Source of the DNA: Deroplatys truncata
Lineage: Eukaryota; Arthropoda; Insecta; Mantodea; Mantidae
Assembly (NCBI GenBank): GCA_030765065.1
Contig: CM060977.1
Coordinates: 132,188,295 to 132,252,294, forward strand
DNA length: 64,000 nucleotides
Direction of reading: 5' to 3'
The position numbers and the translations under genes were made by a program. Positions within the stretch are counted from its first letter, which is position 1; every line of letters begins with the position of its first letter. Below the pieces are notes generated by a model. That model ran no database searches. It worked only from the letters and a program-made list of their open reading frames with translations, and had not been told where the DNA came from. This document shows positions 33,684 to 44,542 of the stretch, one piece after another.

Positions 33684-34443
33684 TCTGATGTGTTACACTC
33701 ACATGACTTTCTCTACTCTTGTACAAACTATTTTTACAAACTCTTATTCTCCATCTATTTCATGTTAATCGAGATAAACATTTGCAGAGTCTATCTTATT
33801 GCTAATTTTCTTGTAGATGCAAGGGGAATATATATTTACAAGGGCAATATAGAAATACAGTCGCCTTTAAGTGCATACATATCTCTTAATAGCTGGTTGC
33901 TAGGTGCAGCACCATTCCCTTTCCCACAGATTAATACTCTTTGCATATCCAAGACAAAAAAAAATGAATAACGAATTCCCATTTTAGAAAATAAGTATTG
34001 AAACATTTAAGGGTATAACAAGCAATATCTCGAAAATGGTTCACTCAACAAAAAAAATGTATATGACATAAATTGTGTATTTTAACGCGATCTACATTTT
34101 TTGTGTAGAAAATTTTGTCTATCTCTTATGGTGTACCAATTATGCAAAAGTCGTTCACCTTGAAAAATACTTATGGAGACATTCCCGGAAAATTCAAGAT
34201 AGACATTTTATTTGTCATGAAAGTATCTTAAATATATAATATTTTAATCAAAATCGTTAGAGCCATTTTTGAGAAAATTAAACTTTTCGAAAAATCTTCC
34301 ATGTAAAGGGTAATCTGGGGTGGGGGGATTTTCTTGAAAACCTTCGTGTCGCATCTCTGGAAGATACGGAGCCTAAATACCAAGTTTGGTGTTTATCCGA
34401 CTGTTCGTTTCTGAGTTATACTGTTCACAGACAGACAGACAAA

Positions 34444-34488
<45 letters not shown>

Positions 34489-34629
34489 GCGCGGACATGT
34501 TTCCAAAAATTGCTTTTTTTTGTATTCAGGAGTCTCAAAACATTTATTTCCGGTGAAATCTCGGTATCGAATTTTTGGGTGGAATACAATACTTCCCCTA
34601 CTTACTATACGTAGTAGAGAAAGTAAAAA
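33684..34629 (-). mobile_element. Fam-A repeat, extended variant (minus)
   Basis: Starts ACATCTGATGTGTTACACTC and ends GTAGAGAAAGTAAAAAC. It contains the variant internal segment at about 33820-33960 (AGTGCATACATATCTCTTAA and GCTAGGTGCAGCACCATTC) and the longest (CA)n of the family at 34446-34486. Confidence 0.88.
34446..34496. repeat. (AC)n microsatellite inside Fam-A
   Basis: More than twenty AC units followed by GCGCGCGG. It occupies the same internal position as the GT/CA stretch of other Fam-A copies. Confidence 0.9.
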
Positions 34630-35689
34630 CAATAGCAACAATAGGGTAATGCGTCACTACTTTGTAACTCATATGATTGTTGCTGCTTACTGGCAGGCAA
34701 AATAACCTCCCCCCTGCGCCATCACAGCGTATTCAAAAAGTAAGTTTTCTTGGGTGGTAGCCTCCCCAGTCCTCAGGGTTTCAATGAGCTCTTTCTCTCT
34801 GCTTGCACTTCTCTGCAAAGCATCACGAAAGAATACAGTTTCAATAACATTTCAGCATGCGGAGTACGCTTCTTTATTATTTATACCGGGTGTCCATTTC
34901 AAAGTGTACCAAGACATGTTGTATGACGTCACTTGTCTAGCTGCTGAGCCTAGAATATACAATCCGCCTAGTACTTCCACGAAGTCCTATGATTCGTGTG
35001 GGAGAAACTGTCTAGCAAACAAGGCGTTCGTTCTGAACGCGAGAACCTTTTACGTCGTAGCAACAGACGGCGGTTTGTAGGTACAGTATTTGTCATAGTA
35101 AAACCCCTTGCCACCGCGCTGTGTTTGGTCGATTACAAAGATCCATGGAAACAGTAAGCGGTATAGGTACTTGTCATCGCTAACGTAAGTCAACATGAAT
35201 TTTTCAGAATAGTGTGCTTCGGCGCCCTTCTGTGAAAATATAAATTAAAACAGTATCCATGAGGAACGAATGGACGTTGGTAGGGTTTTGCAAGAAAGGT
35301 TAACAAGTTTGATTGTTTATTTTATTTTGCGTTTTTGCAATTGACATTGCGAGGCAGATTATTTGGTGTTGTTATCGTATTACTACGCTAGGATTGCACG
35401 CCGTGCTTGGTAAGTAACCTCTCCGCCACACGTGTACTACGTTACGTACTTCCCCTTATTAGAGTGACACTCGCGTCAAACAACTGACTCAAAATAATGA
35501 CATGATGACACACTTTGAGTGAACACTCAGTAACTTAAGTCTGCCCAATGTCGTCTATTTTCCGTATTCTGAAACGACAATACAATGTACAGGAACGAAA
35601 CTCTTGCTGATTTTTGTGAACAGCGTGTAAACGAGACATGAAATGTCTAGCAGATACCTGCAGGTCACTTCTTTCTCCAGAAGGACCAG

Positions 35690-35691
35690 GA

Positions 35692-35743
<52 letters not shown>

Positions 35744-35747
35744 AAAA
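35690..35747. repeat. (GAAA)n microsatellite
   Basis: About fourteen tandem GAAA units. The open frame reading across it on the minus strand is spurious. Confidence 0.9.
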
Positions 35748-36616
35748 GCTAGTAGGCTTATAAGATGTTTTTACAGACCTATAGGATGATTTTAGTTTTG
35801 TTTTCACTTATGAACTGATGCTGTACATTCCTAAATAACCCGAATCTCACAAAACAGGCTCTATACTTGCATTTTATTGTGTCATGGAAATAAAGAGAGG
35901 AAATTAGGAATTACGTTTTCGAAAACTCTAATAAATTTGTACTTACCTTAAATTTTCAATTTGTTTGAATTCACAACTAAGAGAAACCGAAAAGTGCTGC
36001 CCAGCATTAATGTTTCAGAATCATTATGTGCTTAACTGAACAGCTAGGTATGTTTTAATATTTAAAAATGAAGGAATAACTTTCAGAAGCCTTCTGTCAC
36101 TTTATGTCTCGTCTTTTTTTCCTTGTCACATGAAGCATGCGACTGCAAGGTAAATAAATATATGAGCAATAAAAAATCACATGGCGGTATGCGTTCTGCT
36201 GTAAAAATATTTTTGTTTGTTTTGTGGGGGAGAGCAGCACGCTTCTCTTTCTACTTGAGCTGCTATCAGAATTTGAGCCCGCGGCAGAACAAATAAAGCG
36301 AACGTTAAAATCCGTATCATTCCACATGGCTGGATCGGACGCACACATACACACGCAGCTAATGGAACCGGCTAAACGCTCCCAGCCTTCCATGTAAATG
36401 CACATGTTTTAAAAATGATTGTGTTTCGAGAACGGTTCAGTGAACTTAGAGAGGAAAGGGGGAATGGCAAAAAATCCAAAACACACGAAATGGTGAGAAT
36501 AATGTACTCGCTGAATGCCAGTAGAAAAGCACCGAATATTTTTGTATTTGCGAGAAAAAAAAATAGATTAAAATTTTTTAAAGCAATTATATTCTGAAAA
36601 TTTCTTAAATTCTGGT

Positions 36617-36617
<1 letters not shown>

Positions 36618-36653
<36 letters not shown>
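36618..36653. repeat. (TA)n microsatellite
   Basis: About seventeen TA units. Confidence 0.9.
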
Positions 36654-36655
<2 letters not shown>

Positions 36656-36779
36656 ACCGAAGTAGAAATGACATTACTTATTACGAAAGAGGATACGTAC
36701 TTTCAATAATTTCGATCGTTAAAATTGTTCTGTTTATCTTCACTTACTACCATCACGCACAAGATTACACTCAAAGGGT

Positions 36780-37270
36780 CTCTAGCTCAACTGGATTATG
36801 GTCCTAATTCATTGCCACCTGGAATATGCGACTGGATTTTTCTTCACCCTGAATAAATCTGAGCTAGTTAAACGAAGCCCAAGCTCCCCTCCTAATCCAG
36901 GGGAACGGTCAACCGAGTCCATGGAAGGCGTCATCCATAGGGATGACTACCGCATAACCTCGGCAGGGCCGACAGCAACTGGCATACTGTTTACCGGCAT
37001 CCAGGGCGGTACCGGAGGACCTTATGGCGTCCCACAACCCCGCCTGTACGGAATGCCGCATAGACGTACCCAACCCCCCATGGGTGTCGGGAACCACTGC
37101 CCCGCCGAGTCCAACCCAATTCAAACGACATTCCTACAGGTGGGGCTCGGACGTTTGGCCCAGCGTACTTCTAGTAACGTCAGAAGTGCCACGAGTGCTC
37201 AGGGTCCGTAGCGCTAGAACCACGGCAGCTGAAGGGGTCGGAACACCCTCCTTACGGGAAAATCTGTGCT
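36780..37270 (+). other. GC-rich patch with open frames, unrecognised
   Basis: Clearly higher in G and C than its surroundings, with a 137-codon frame at 36798-37211 (plus), an 82-codon frame at 37024-37272 (plus) and a 71-codon frame on the minus strand. Composition suggests imported or retroelement coding sequence. I recognise no domain and cannot choose a frame. Confidence 0.3.
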
Positions 37271-37999
37271 AGTGACACGTAGGATTTTATGTTCCCTTGC
37301 TTATTCTTCTGATGCTTTTCTTCCCATGTATATTCTGGGACAAATCAGAAATATATTCACATCGAAATGGAAATATTGGGACGCTTGAGTCAAGCAAACT
37401 CAGCAGTAAAACTATAACTACAGCAACAATAACAATAATAATGCTGCTGCTACCTACCGCTACAGGCTGCTGCTTGGTGGGGAAACATATTGTCTATTTA
37501 GCGACATTTAGCTAGGGGGTGGGGTGGCTTATCTCTAGCTGGTGGGAGGAGTACACAGTATGCTGAACTCCTGCCGCGCGTGCAGTGGAAAGTAGCCAAA
37601 AGTCTTTCACTAACGCGCATCTTTAGCCCTCACTTGCCTCAGGCCAAGTAAACACTACTTCCTTCCAGTGGTTATACACTCTGCATAGAAGTGGCAAGTG
37701 ACGTTTTACCCCCTAAGTAAAACGTGGTTGAACATAGTAGATTTGAAGCTACAGGGCAGCTATAAAGGTTTCCCAGAAACGAAAGCTTCCACAAGCAGGG
37801 ACAGTTCCAAAGCAGAAAAGTACGGACTATATCGTTTCACATATGGGAGAGCTGCAGAAGTGGGGAAGTGTCATCTTTAGTTCAGTCACCAAAATCTAAC
37901 AAAAAGGAGGCATAACTGAGGTCCTAAATGTAGCACCAATACGCTCCCAGAAGATTGCACTAATCCCCTACCAAAATAATAACAACAGTGTCGCCGCCA

Positions 38000-38062
<63 letters not shown>

Positions 38063-38137
38063 ACCATCATCGTCATTATTCATTATCACGATACGGTCCG
38101 ACACGAACCGTGAATTATTTAAAATAAGACAACCCGG
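37271..38137. other. Intergenic DNA with a (TTA)n microsatellite
   Basis: No gene recognised. A (TTA)n run of about twenty units lies at 38001-38060. Confidence 0.5.
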
Positions 38138-38623
38138 TATGAGTAAAACCGCCTCACAATGCCGGCAGGAAATTTGTGCTGGCTACGGGCAAAATGCAGT
38201 AACGAAGCGAGCATGTCAAGAGTGGTTTAGTCGATTTCGAGCTGGGAATTTCTCCCTAAAAGACAAACCTCGGTCTGCATGGCCAATGGTTACGGACGTA
38301 GAAAGAATTCGTGAAACGATAGTCAACAATCCACGAATTACAACTCGTGTGTTGGCATTGGAGCTCAATTTAACTCGTGCTACTGTAGCCAGGAACTTGG
38401 CAATATATTATCGGCAATAATGGTATATACTGCAGGAAATAAATAGTTTGTTTACAAAACCTAAGTGCGTAGTTATTTATCTTTTGAACCACCTTGTGTT
38501 TAAAGTTAGTAAACGGAAAGTTCAGCAACTACCTGCCGTAGCTATGCTGCGGATGAGGTGTGTTCCCAGGCATTTTTAGTGATTGAAACGTAACGAAAAG
38601 CATACGAACTTATGAGACAACCC
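38138..38623 (+). mobile_element. Internally deleted mariner, second copy, 5'-truncated
   Basis: The same family as 10728-12482. The right end, ACGAACTTATGAGACAACCC, is intact and followed by TA. The left inverted repeat is replaced by unrelated AAGACAACCCGGTATGAG. The junction from the DNA-binding domain to the 3' region (CGGCAATAATGGTATATACTGCAG) is the same as in the first copy. Confidence 0.88.
38139..38420 (+). pseudogene. Mariner transposase DNA-binding domain only
   Basis: The 93-residue open frame reads TASQCRQEICAGYG, KRACQEWFSRFRAGNF, SLKDKPRSAWP and then a second helical segment RIRETIVNNPRITTRVLALE, ending IYYRQ. These correspond to the two helix-turn-helix subdomains of mariner transposases. 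The DDD catalytic domain is missing. Unlike the copy at 10931 there is no frame disruption, so a DNA-binding-only peptide could in principle be made. The ATG at 38139 is not the family's native start because the true N-terminus is lost. Confidence 0.85.
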
Positions 38624-38631
38624 TATATGTT

Positions 38632-38790
38632 GGGCGTCAAAGCCGGAAATTTCGATCTGAGGCCGCTTTATCAGGCTTGAGGTAAATTTACTACACGGGA
38701 CCACCGACTTTACTTCCCTTCAGGAAACCATGCTAATATAGCAGGCAATTTCTCTACCGAATGAGCTCTAGGACCAGTAATAGCAGTTAA
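38632..38790 (-). mobile_element. Degenerate SINE-2-like fragment (minus)
   Basis: TTGGGCGTCAAAGCCGG, CTGAGGCCGCTTTATCAGGC and CTACCGAATGAGCTCTAGGA parallel the SINE-2 tail, body and D-arm-like head at 7663-7926, but with many substitutions. It may be a sister family. Confidence 0.5.
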
Positions 38791-38939
38791 AGTGTTCGTT
38801 TTAAAGCATTGGTCTTTCATTTAGCGGTCTCCCCTCTGTCGGTATAGACTCCTCTTTGCAATTCTGCTTAGACAAACTTTTGGCATCCACGCTATCCGGT
38901 ATAAACCAATTTCAACTAATGACGGCTTGTGTGGGCCAC

Positions 38940-39673
38940 CTTGTATGTTTGAAAATTCAAACCAATAGCAAAAAATATTTTGGAATAGCTTTTGTATGTA
39001 CTTTAACGAGATTTACACTTTTTGTGTAGTAAGATTTTGTCTAACCGAGCGAGATGACGCTGCGGCAACGTGTGCGAGTCGCATTCGGGAGGTTCCGAGT
39101 TGAAACCCCCGGGGCCGTCCAATCCAATCGAAGGTTTTTTCGCGGTTTATCTCGGTCGCTACGCGGATTCTGGGTTGGGTGATTTAGACAGAAAATTTTC
39201 ATCCCTTTCATCACTACATTTTATTTCCTTCTTCTTCACCGTCATACCAGGCATTGGGCTGATCAACCATCCTGTATGATCCAGAGTTTGTTTACTCCTC
39301 GACAGGCTACTGGACCAAGGTATTGCCTTAAAAGTCCTTGGGGCTATAAGTCCTACAAAGAGGAGGGCAAGAAAAAGATGATGATTCATTTGCCATGAAA
39401 ATATCTTAAATATGGTATTCTAATCAAAATCTATAAGAACCATTTTTGAGCAAATCAAAAATAACGAAAATTTATCAGTATGAGTTTGGGAATTTCCTAG
39501 AAAATCTTCGTGATAGATCCTTGCTGAAATTATATGACAGATTTGGTATTTAGCTATCCGAATTTTCGTTATTGAGTTATGTTGTTCACAGATACACACA
39601 GAGACGGAACTTTTGCCTAAAAATCATGTTGTGCTCAGTGAACCCAAAATGAGCATTTCCAATGAAATCTCCA
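38940..39673 (-). mobile_element. Truncated Fam-A copy (minus) split by SINE-1
   Basis: Two Fam-A pieces, about 38940-39042 and 39385-39673, separated by a SINE. It is cut off at its hairpin end by the next Fam-A copy, which lies in the opposite orientation. Confidence 0.75.
39043..39384 (+). mobile_element. SINE-1 copy inside Fam-A
   Basis: Starts CCGAGCGAGATGACGCTGCG, has the tRNA-like GTTCCGAGTTGAAACCCCCG and the body GGTTTATCTCGGTCGCTACG. Its 3' part differs from the SINE-1 copy at 3118. No target duplication was found: the Fam-A sequence missing between the two flanks suggests a deletion. Confidence 0.65.
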
Positions 39674-40623
39674 TTTTTATTTTCTCTACTACGTATAGTA
39701 AGTAGGGGAAGTATTGTATTCCACCCAAAAATTCGATACCGATATTTCACCGGAAATATATGTTTTAAGACCCCCTGAATAAAAAAAAAGCATTTTTGGA
39801 AAAACGTCTGTGTGTGTGGGTGTGTCTATGTGTCTGTGAACAGCATAACTCAGAAACGAACAGTCGGATAAACACCACTTGGTATTTAGGTTCAGTATAT
39901 TCCAGAGATGCGACACGAAGGTTTTCAAGAAAATCCCCCCACCCCAGATTACCCTTTACATGGAACATTTTTCGAAAATTTTAATTTTCTCAAAAATGGC
40001 TCTTAACGATTTTGATTAAAATATCATATGTTTAAGACATTTTAATGACAAATGAAATATATATCTCGAATTTTCTGGGAATGTGTCCAAAAGTATTGTT
40101 CATTGTGAACGACTTTTGCATAACTGGTAAACCATAAGAGATAGACAAAATTTTACTACACAAAAAATGTAGATCGCGCTAAAAAAACACAATTTATGTC
40201 ATATACATTGTTTTTGTTGAGTGAACCATTTTCGAGATGTTGCTTGTTATTTCCTTAAATTTTTCAATACTTATTATTTTCTCAAATGGAAATTCCTTAT
40301 TCATTTTTTTGTCTTGGATATGCAAAGAGTATCAATCTGTGGCAAAGAGAATGGTGCTGCACCTAGCTCGTACGAAAATATTTCTATGCTTAAAGGCTAC
40401 TAGATTTCTATATTGTCCTTGCAAATACAAAACAAGGGGAATATAGTACGCCTTAAGCGATAGTCAAATATTTTTAGGACTGGTCGCTATGTGTAAAATG
40501 TTAAAAGTTCGTTTCTGCAAATGTTTATCTCGATTAATATGAAACAGATGGAGAATAAAAATTTGTAAAAATAGTTTGCACAAGAGTAGAGAAAGCCATG
40601 TGAGTGTAACACATCAGATTTTT
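39674..40623 (+). mobile_element. Fam-A repeat, extended variant (plus)
   Basis: Starts TTTATTTTCTCTACTACG and ends CACATCAGATTTTTC. It contains the variant internal segment at about 40320-40500 (GTGGCAAAGAGAATGGTGCTGC). Confidence 0.88.
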
Positions 40624-41282
40624 CTTTTTCTTGGAATGCACTTTTTATATTTACCTATTGTAAGTAGAGAATGTAAACAAACACAACGCGTAAGGAAGCC
40701 GACAATCGCAGCACTGGGAATGCCTACTGATACTTCTACGTTATATTTCCAGGTTAATATAGAACCCTATGGACTCCCGACCAGCCAGAAGAATAGTCAA
40801 ATAATGTATGGTCAAAGAAGCTTCTAAACTCGGATGTTCAGTTATCCCTAGGCACAGCATTTTGAACAACGTTAGTAAACGGCCAACACTGGAGTAAAAC
40901 TTCCAAACCTTGGCGTGTTAGGGGGTGGATGGGGAATTGAATGTTACTGGTCGAACTACCCTTAATAAAGCAATCACTGCTTTTACGACCATAATGTTAT
41001 AATATCTGACGTCAAAAATAATTAAAATCATGTATACATCTCGAACACAGATCACTTACGGCACAGAATTCTTAGTTTGCATCTGTTTTAATTGTTAGCT
41101 TAATTATTTTGGTTTCCCTGTTTTCCTTCTTTATCTTCTTGTACAGTTCTTAAGTTTAATCATTGCCAAACAACTGCGACGAAATAATCACATGAACGTT
41201 TTAGGTCTATATGTAATGCACGTATTATACGAATAAGGGTGTAAATATCAAAAGCTATAAACTAAGTAAAAAATATCATATA
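40624..41282. other. Intergenic DNA, no gene seen
   Basis: The open frame at 40576-40827 starts inside Fam-A and has no recognisable motif. Confidence 0.4.
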
Positions 41283-41768
41283 CAGGGTTATTCAAAAAGA
41301 ATGCACAGACTTTAAATATTTATTTCTAATGAATGACAATAGATGGCAACACATGCGATACATCACTGAATAGAGAAAAGTTCAAAATTTTATTTTGTGT
41401 GTTCAAAATGAACACCATTTGCTATGCGAGGACGACCAGTGCTTATCCGTTTGATACACCACTATCTTCTACGAATTTATTGTAATTTTTTACGACGAGG
41501 CGGCTCGTTGTTAAACTTCAACGAAACGCACGCTGAAACAATGGATTCACTCTGTGCATAATGCAGCACACAAAACGACTTTTCCTGTGGCGTCGCCATT
41601 TTCTCGTAAACAAACACAGCGCCGCTGTAGGCACTGAATGGAACTAATAAGTGCAGCTTAAAACTTATAAGTTGCCTCTATTTAATGATGTGTCGTATGT
41701 GTCGATATCTATTGTCGTTCATTAGAAATAAATATGTAAAACCTGTTCCTTCTTTCTGAATATCTCTG
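41283..41768 (-). mobile_element. MITE-like element with DUF4817-type HTH remnant (minus)
   Basis: The ends CAGGGTTATTCAAAAAGAAT and the complement of CAGAGATATTCAGAAAGAAG form terminal inverted repeats of about 50 bp, flanked by TA. The sister copy at 44092-44513 lies in the opposite orientation. A non-autonomous member of the Tc1/mariner (IS630) superfamily. Confidence 0.82.
41477..41599 (-). pseudogene. DUF4817-type helix-turn-helix fragment
   Basis: The 40-codon minus-strand frame starts MATPQEKSFCVLHYAQS and ends at a premature stop. This N-terminal pattern (MA.PQEK.FCVL..A..ES) is that of the DUF4817 helix-turn-helix associated with insect mariner-like transposases. No catalytic region follows. 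Confidence 0.7.
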
Positions 41769-41770
41769 TA

Positions 41771-42503
41771 TTACATTTACATGACTTTGCCTACCCTCCA
41801 GCGTTTATTCTTACCAAAGTTTATTTTTCTGTGTACTTCATTTTAATCCAGTTAACCTTTCTGGAAATACCTGCATTACACATTTCGTTATAGATACAAA
41901 GGGAATAGCGATTTTCAAATGTTATTGAACAATTGGAACCATTAATAACGGATATCTCGGATATGGCTGATTGTACAAAAAAATTTATTTGAAAAAAATT
42001 GTATGTTTTAAAGAGATCTACATTTTTGGTAGTGCGTTTTCTTCTATTGCTTAACCTTTACCAGTTATACAAGACCATGCGATATTCCTTCCGAATGCCA
42101 AAAGCTATTGCCAAAAATTCAAGATATGCATTTTATTTGTAATGTAAATATATTTATATATGCTATTTTAATCAAAATCGTTACAACCATTTTTGAAAAA
42201 AATAACAATTTCAAAAACTTTTCCATGTAACGGATAGTTTGGTGTGGGAGTTTTCTTGAAAACCTTCGTGTAGCATCTCTGCACTGGATGATACTGAACT
42301 TAAAAACCAGGTTTGGTATTTATCCACTTTTTGTTTTTGAGTTATGCTGTTCACAGATACATCCACAAGGAATTTTTTCTAAAAATACTGTTTTTATTCT
42401 GGGGTCCTCAAAACATGTATTTCGTTGAAATCTCAGTATCGAATTTTTGGGTGAAATGCAATAGAAACCTTCTATACCTAGCATGTACGTGGTAGAGAAA
42501 GTA
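41771..42503 (-). mobile_element. Diverged Fam-A copy (minus)
   Basis: Begins TTACATTTACATGACTTTGC next to the MITE and ends CATGTACGTGGTAGAGAAAGTAAAAA. It shares subfamily landmarks with the copies at 32095 and 44023. The microsatellite site is nearly absent (ACAGATACATCCACAAGG). Confidence 0.82.
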
Positions 42504-42752
42504 AAAAGCCCTTTTTGGATTCAGGGGGTCTCAAAACGTTTCCGATAAAATCTAGGTATCGAATTTTTGGGTGGAACACAATACCTTCTCTACCTACTAT
42601 GTAGGTATGTGGTAGAGAAAGTAAGAATTCTTTTCTTTCAGATTCAGGCGTGTCAAAACACGTATTTCGAGTAAATGTTCGGCATAGAATTTTTGGGTGA
42701 AATGTAATTCCTTCTCTACCCACTGTGTATGTGATAGAGAAAGTAAAAACGC

Positions 42753-42805
<53 letters not shown>

Positions 42806-43138
42806 TGGTCTCAAAAAATGCATTTTCACTGAACTCTGATATCGAACTTTTGGGTGGAATGCAATACCCTCTCTACCTACTATTTACTACTCTATCTGTT
42901 TCAGGGTGGGGATGTTCAGAACAAGTATTTCCTGTGAAATTGCGGTATCGAATTTTTTAGTGGAATGCAACACCTTCTCTACCTACTATGTGGGTACGGG
43001 TAGAGAAAGCAAAAATGCTTCTTTCTTTTGATCCGCAATCTCAAAACATATATTTTCGGCTAAATCTCGGTATAGAATTTTTGGATGAAATACTATATCC
43101 TTTCTACCTACTATGCACGTGGTAGAGAAAGTAAAAAT
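42504..43138 (-). repeat. Tandem array of Fam-A terminal segments
   Basis: Five further head-to-tail copies of only the hairpin-end segment of Fam-A, each about 105-150 bp. Each has TCTCAAAAC, a CGGTATCGAATTTTTGGGTG-type block, CCTTCTCTACCTACTATG and GTAGAGAAAGTAAAAA. Ends fall near 42622, 42747, 42895, 43012 and 43138. The third unit contains a (TTA)n run. Confidence 0.85.
42756..42801. repeat. (TTA)n microsatellite
   Basis: About fifteen TTA units inside the third unit of the terminal array. Confidence 0.9.
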
Positions 43139-44022
43139 GTATATTTGTAAGAAGACGTACATTATATTATGAAAGAATCGTACTTTCTAAGCTGTTCTTG
43201 ACTAATTCAAAGGGTCCCTGTTTTGCCATGGATCAATATTTCTGGTGAACAAATTAGCCTGTATTTTCGTCAGCGTCAGTTAGATTCTTATTCTGAATAA
43301 CTATCAAATTATTAGTGTGATATAGATGAAAAGGGTACTTATAAACTCGATAAAACAGTCGATTTTCTGCAAGACTAACAACTGTGAATTTTTGGAAACC
43401 TGAAACTTAGCAACTTCACTTATGTCCACTACATCAAATCATCCAGAGCAAGGCAAAGTAAAGGTAAGGAGCCAATCTGGGTACCTTTGTGTATCAGGTT
43501 TTTTGTTAGTTGCTCTTCACGTTCTCCGCTAGTCTCTGTTAACTTTGCACATAAATCTGGAAAAAACGGCGGTAGCTTGTTCCAAAAGAATTGTACTTGG
43601 AACGAACCGATGACCGGAGGGTTATCTGCGAGAGGACCCGCCTCCGCTCTCTCCTAGAAGTGAAATAAGAAGTGGACAAAACGGACAGTTTAATTTCCTC
43701 CCTGAGCAGCCCTTCTCACCCGCTCCGACTCGACTTTATCTCTGGCTCCAAGACATACGTGTTTACTAACTCCCCTCACTTTTCCCCAATTTTCTCTACA
43801 AACATTTAGAATACTGTCCTTTCTACACTTTTAATGTAACGACACAACAGGTACAACACTTTAACCATTTTGATTGCAATGTTAGCTATAATTATGATCC
43901 AGATTTAGACATAGTAAAATTATGAATGAGCGTGGAGCATTAAGAAGTAGTTTGAAAATTACACAGAAAGAGAGACAATTGAAATTTTTTAAAGTAATGG
44001 CTGTGTCGACCCTTTAAGAAAC
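43139..44022. other. Intergenic DNA, no gene seen
   Basis: Mixed composition. A GC-richer patch around 43570-43720 has no open frame with a recognised motif. Confidence 0.45.
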
Positions 44023-44091
44023 AATTTGACGTGTTTCATTCACATTACTTTCTCTACCCTCTAGCGCATATAAGTGGTTATATAAATTATA

Positions 44092-44513
44092 CAGGGTATT
44101 CAAAAAGAAGGAACAGACTTTAAATATTTATTTCTAATGAACGATAATACATAGCAACACACTGTGTTTGTTTACGAGAAAATGGCAACGCCACAGGAAA
44201 AGTCATTTTGTGTGTTGCAGTATGCAAAGAGTGATTCCATTGTTTGGTTGCAGCGTGCATTTCGTTGTAAGTTCAACAAAGAGACACCTTGTCAAAACAT
44301 TTACAATTGATACAATAAATTCGTAGAAGATGGTTGCGTACACAAACGGAAAAGCACTGGTCGTCCTCGCATAACAAATGGTGCTCATTTTGAACTCATA
44401 AAATAAAATTTTGAACTTTCCTCTATTCAGTAATGTATTGCATGTGTCGCGATCTATTGTCGTTCATTAGAAATAAATATGTAAAGTCCGTTCCTACTTT
44501 CTGAATACCCCTG
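44092..44513 (+). mobile_element. MITE-like element with DUF4817-type HTH remnant (plus)
   Basis: The inverted repeats CAGGGTATTCAAAAAGAAGG and the complement of CAGGGGTATTCAGAAAGTAG extend for about 50 bp, with TA on both sides (44090-44091 and 44514-44515). 422 bp in total. Confidence 0.88.
44182..44406 (+). pseudogene. DUF4817-type helix-turn-helix, one in-frame stop
   Basis: The frame begins MATPQEKSFCVLQYAKSDS and continues WLQRAFRCKFNKETP to a TGA at 44308-44310. It then resumes in the same frame with YNKFVEDGCVHKRKSTGRPR, ending at 44404-44406. The order (FCVL..A, helix, F..KF, W/Y..F...G, GRPR) is that of DUF4817 plus the linker of insect mariner-like transposases. The catalytic domain is missing from the 422-bp element. 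Confidence 0.78.
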
Positions 44514-44542
44514 TATATACGAAAGTTTATTTTCCTATCTCC

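Larger units (their letters stand above)
34630..36779. other. Intergenic DNA with microsatellites; one unrecognised ORF
   Basis: The plus-strand frame at 34754-35080 (108 codons) contains GVHFKVYQDMLYDVTCLAAE. Just before it lies TACCGGGTGTCCATTTCAAA, which looks like a transposon end, but I could not find the matching opposite end. A (GAAA)n run lies at 35690-35747 and a (TA)n run at 36618-36653. The rest is AT-rich without recognisable genes. Confidence 0.4.

Noticed and set aside
34754..35080. 108-codon frame as a host gene
   Set aside because: It is open, but I recognise no domain, it adjoins a transposon-end-like TACCGGGTGTCC, and no splice or promoter signal supports it. Left as unrecognised.
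37886..38104. Asparagine-rich protein frame on the minus strand
   Set aside because: It is the translation of the (TTA)n microsatellite at 38001-38060.
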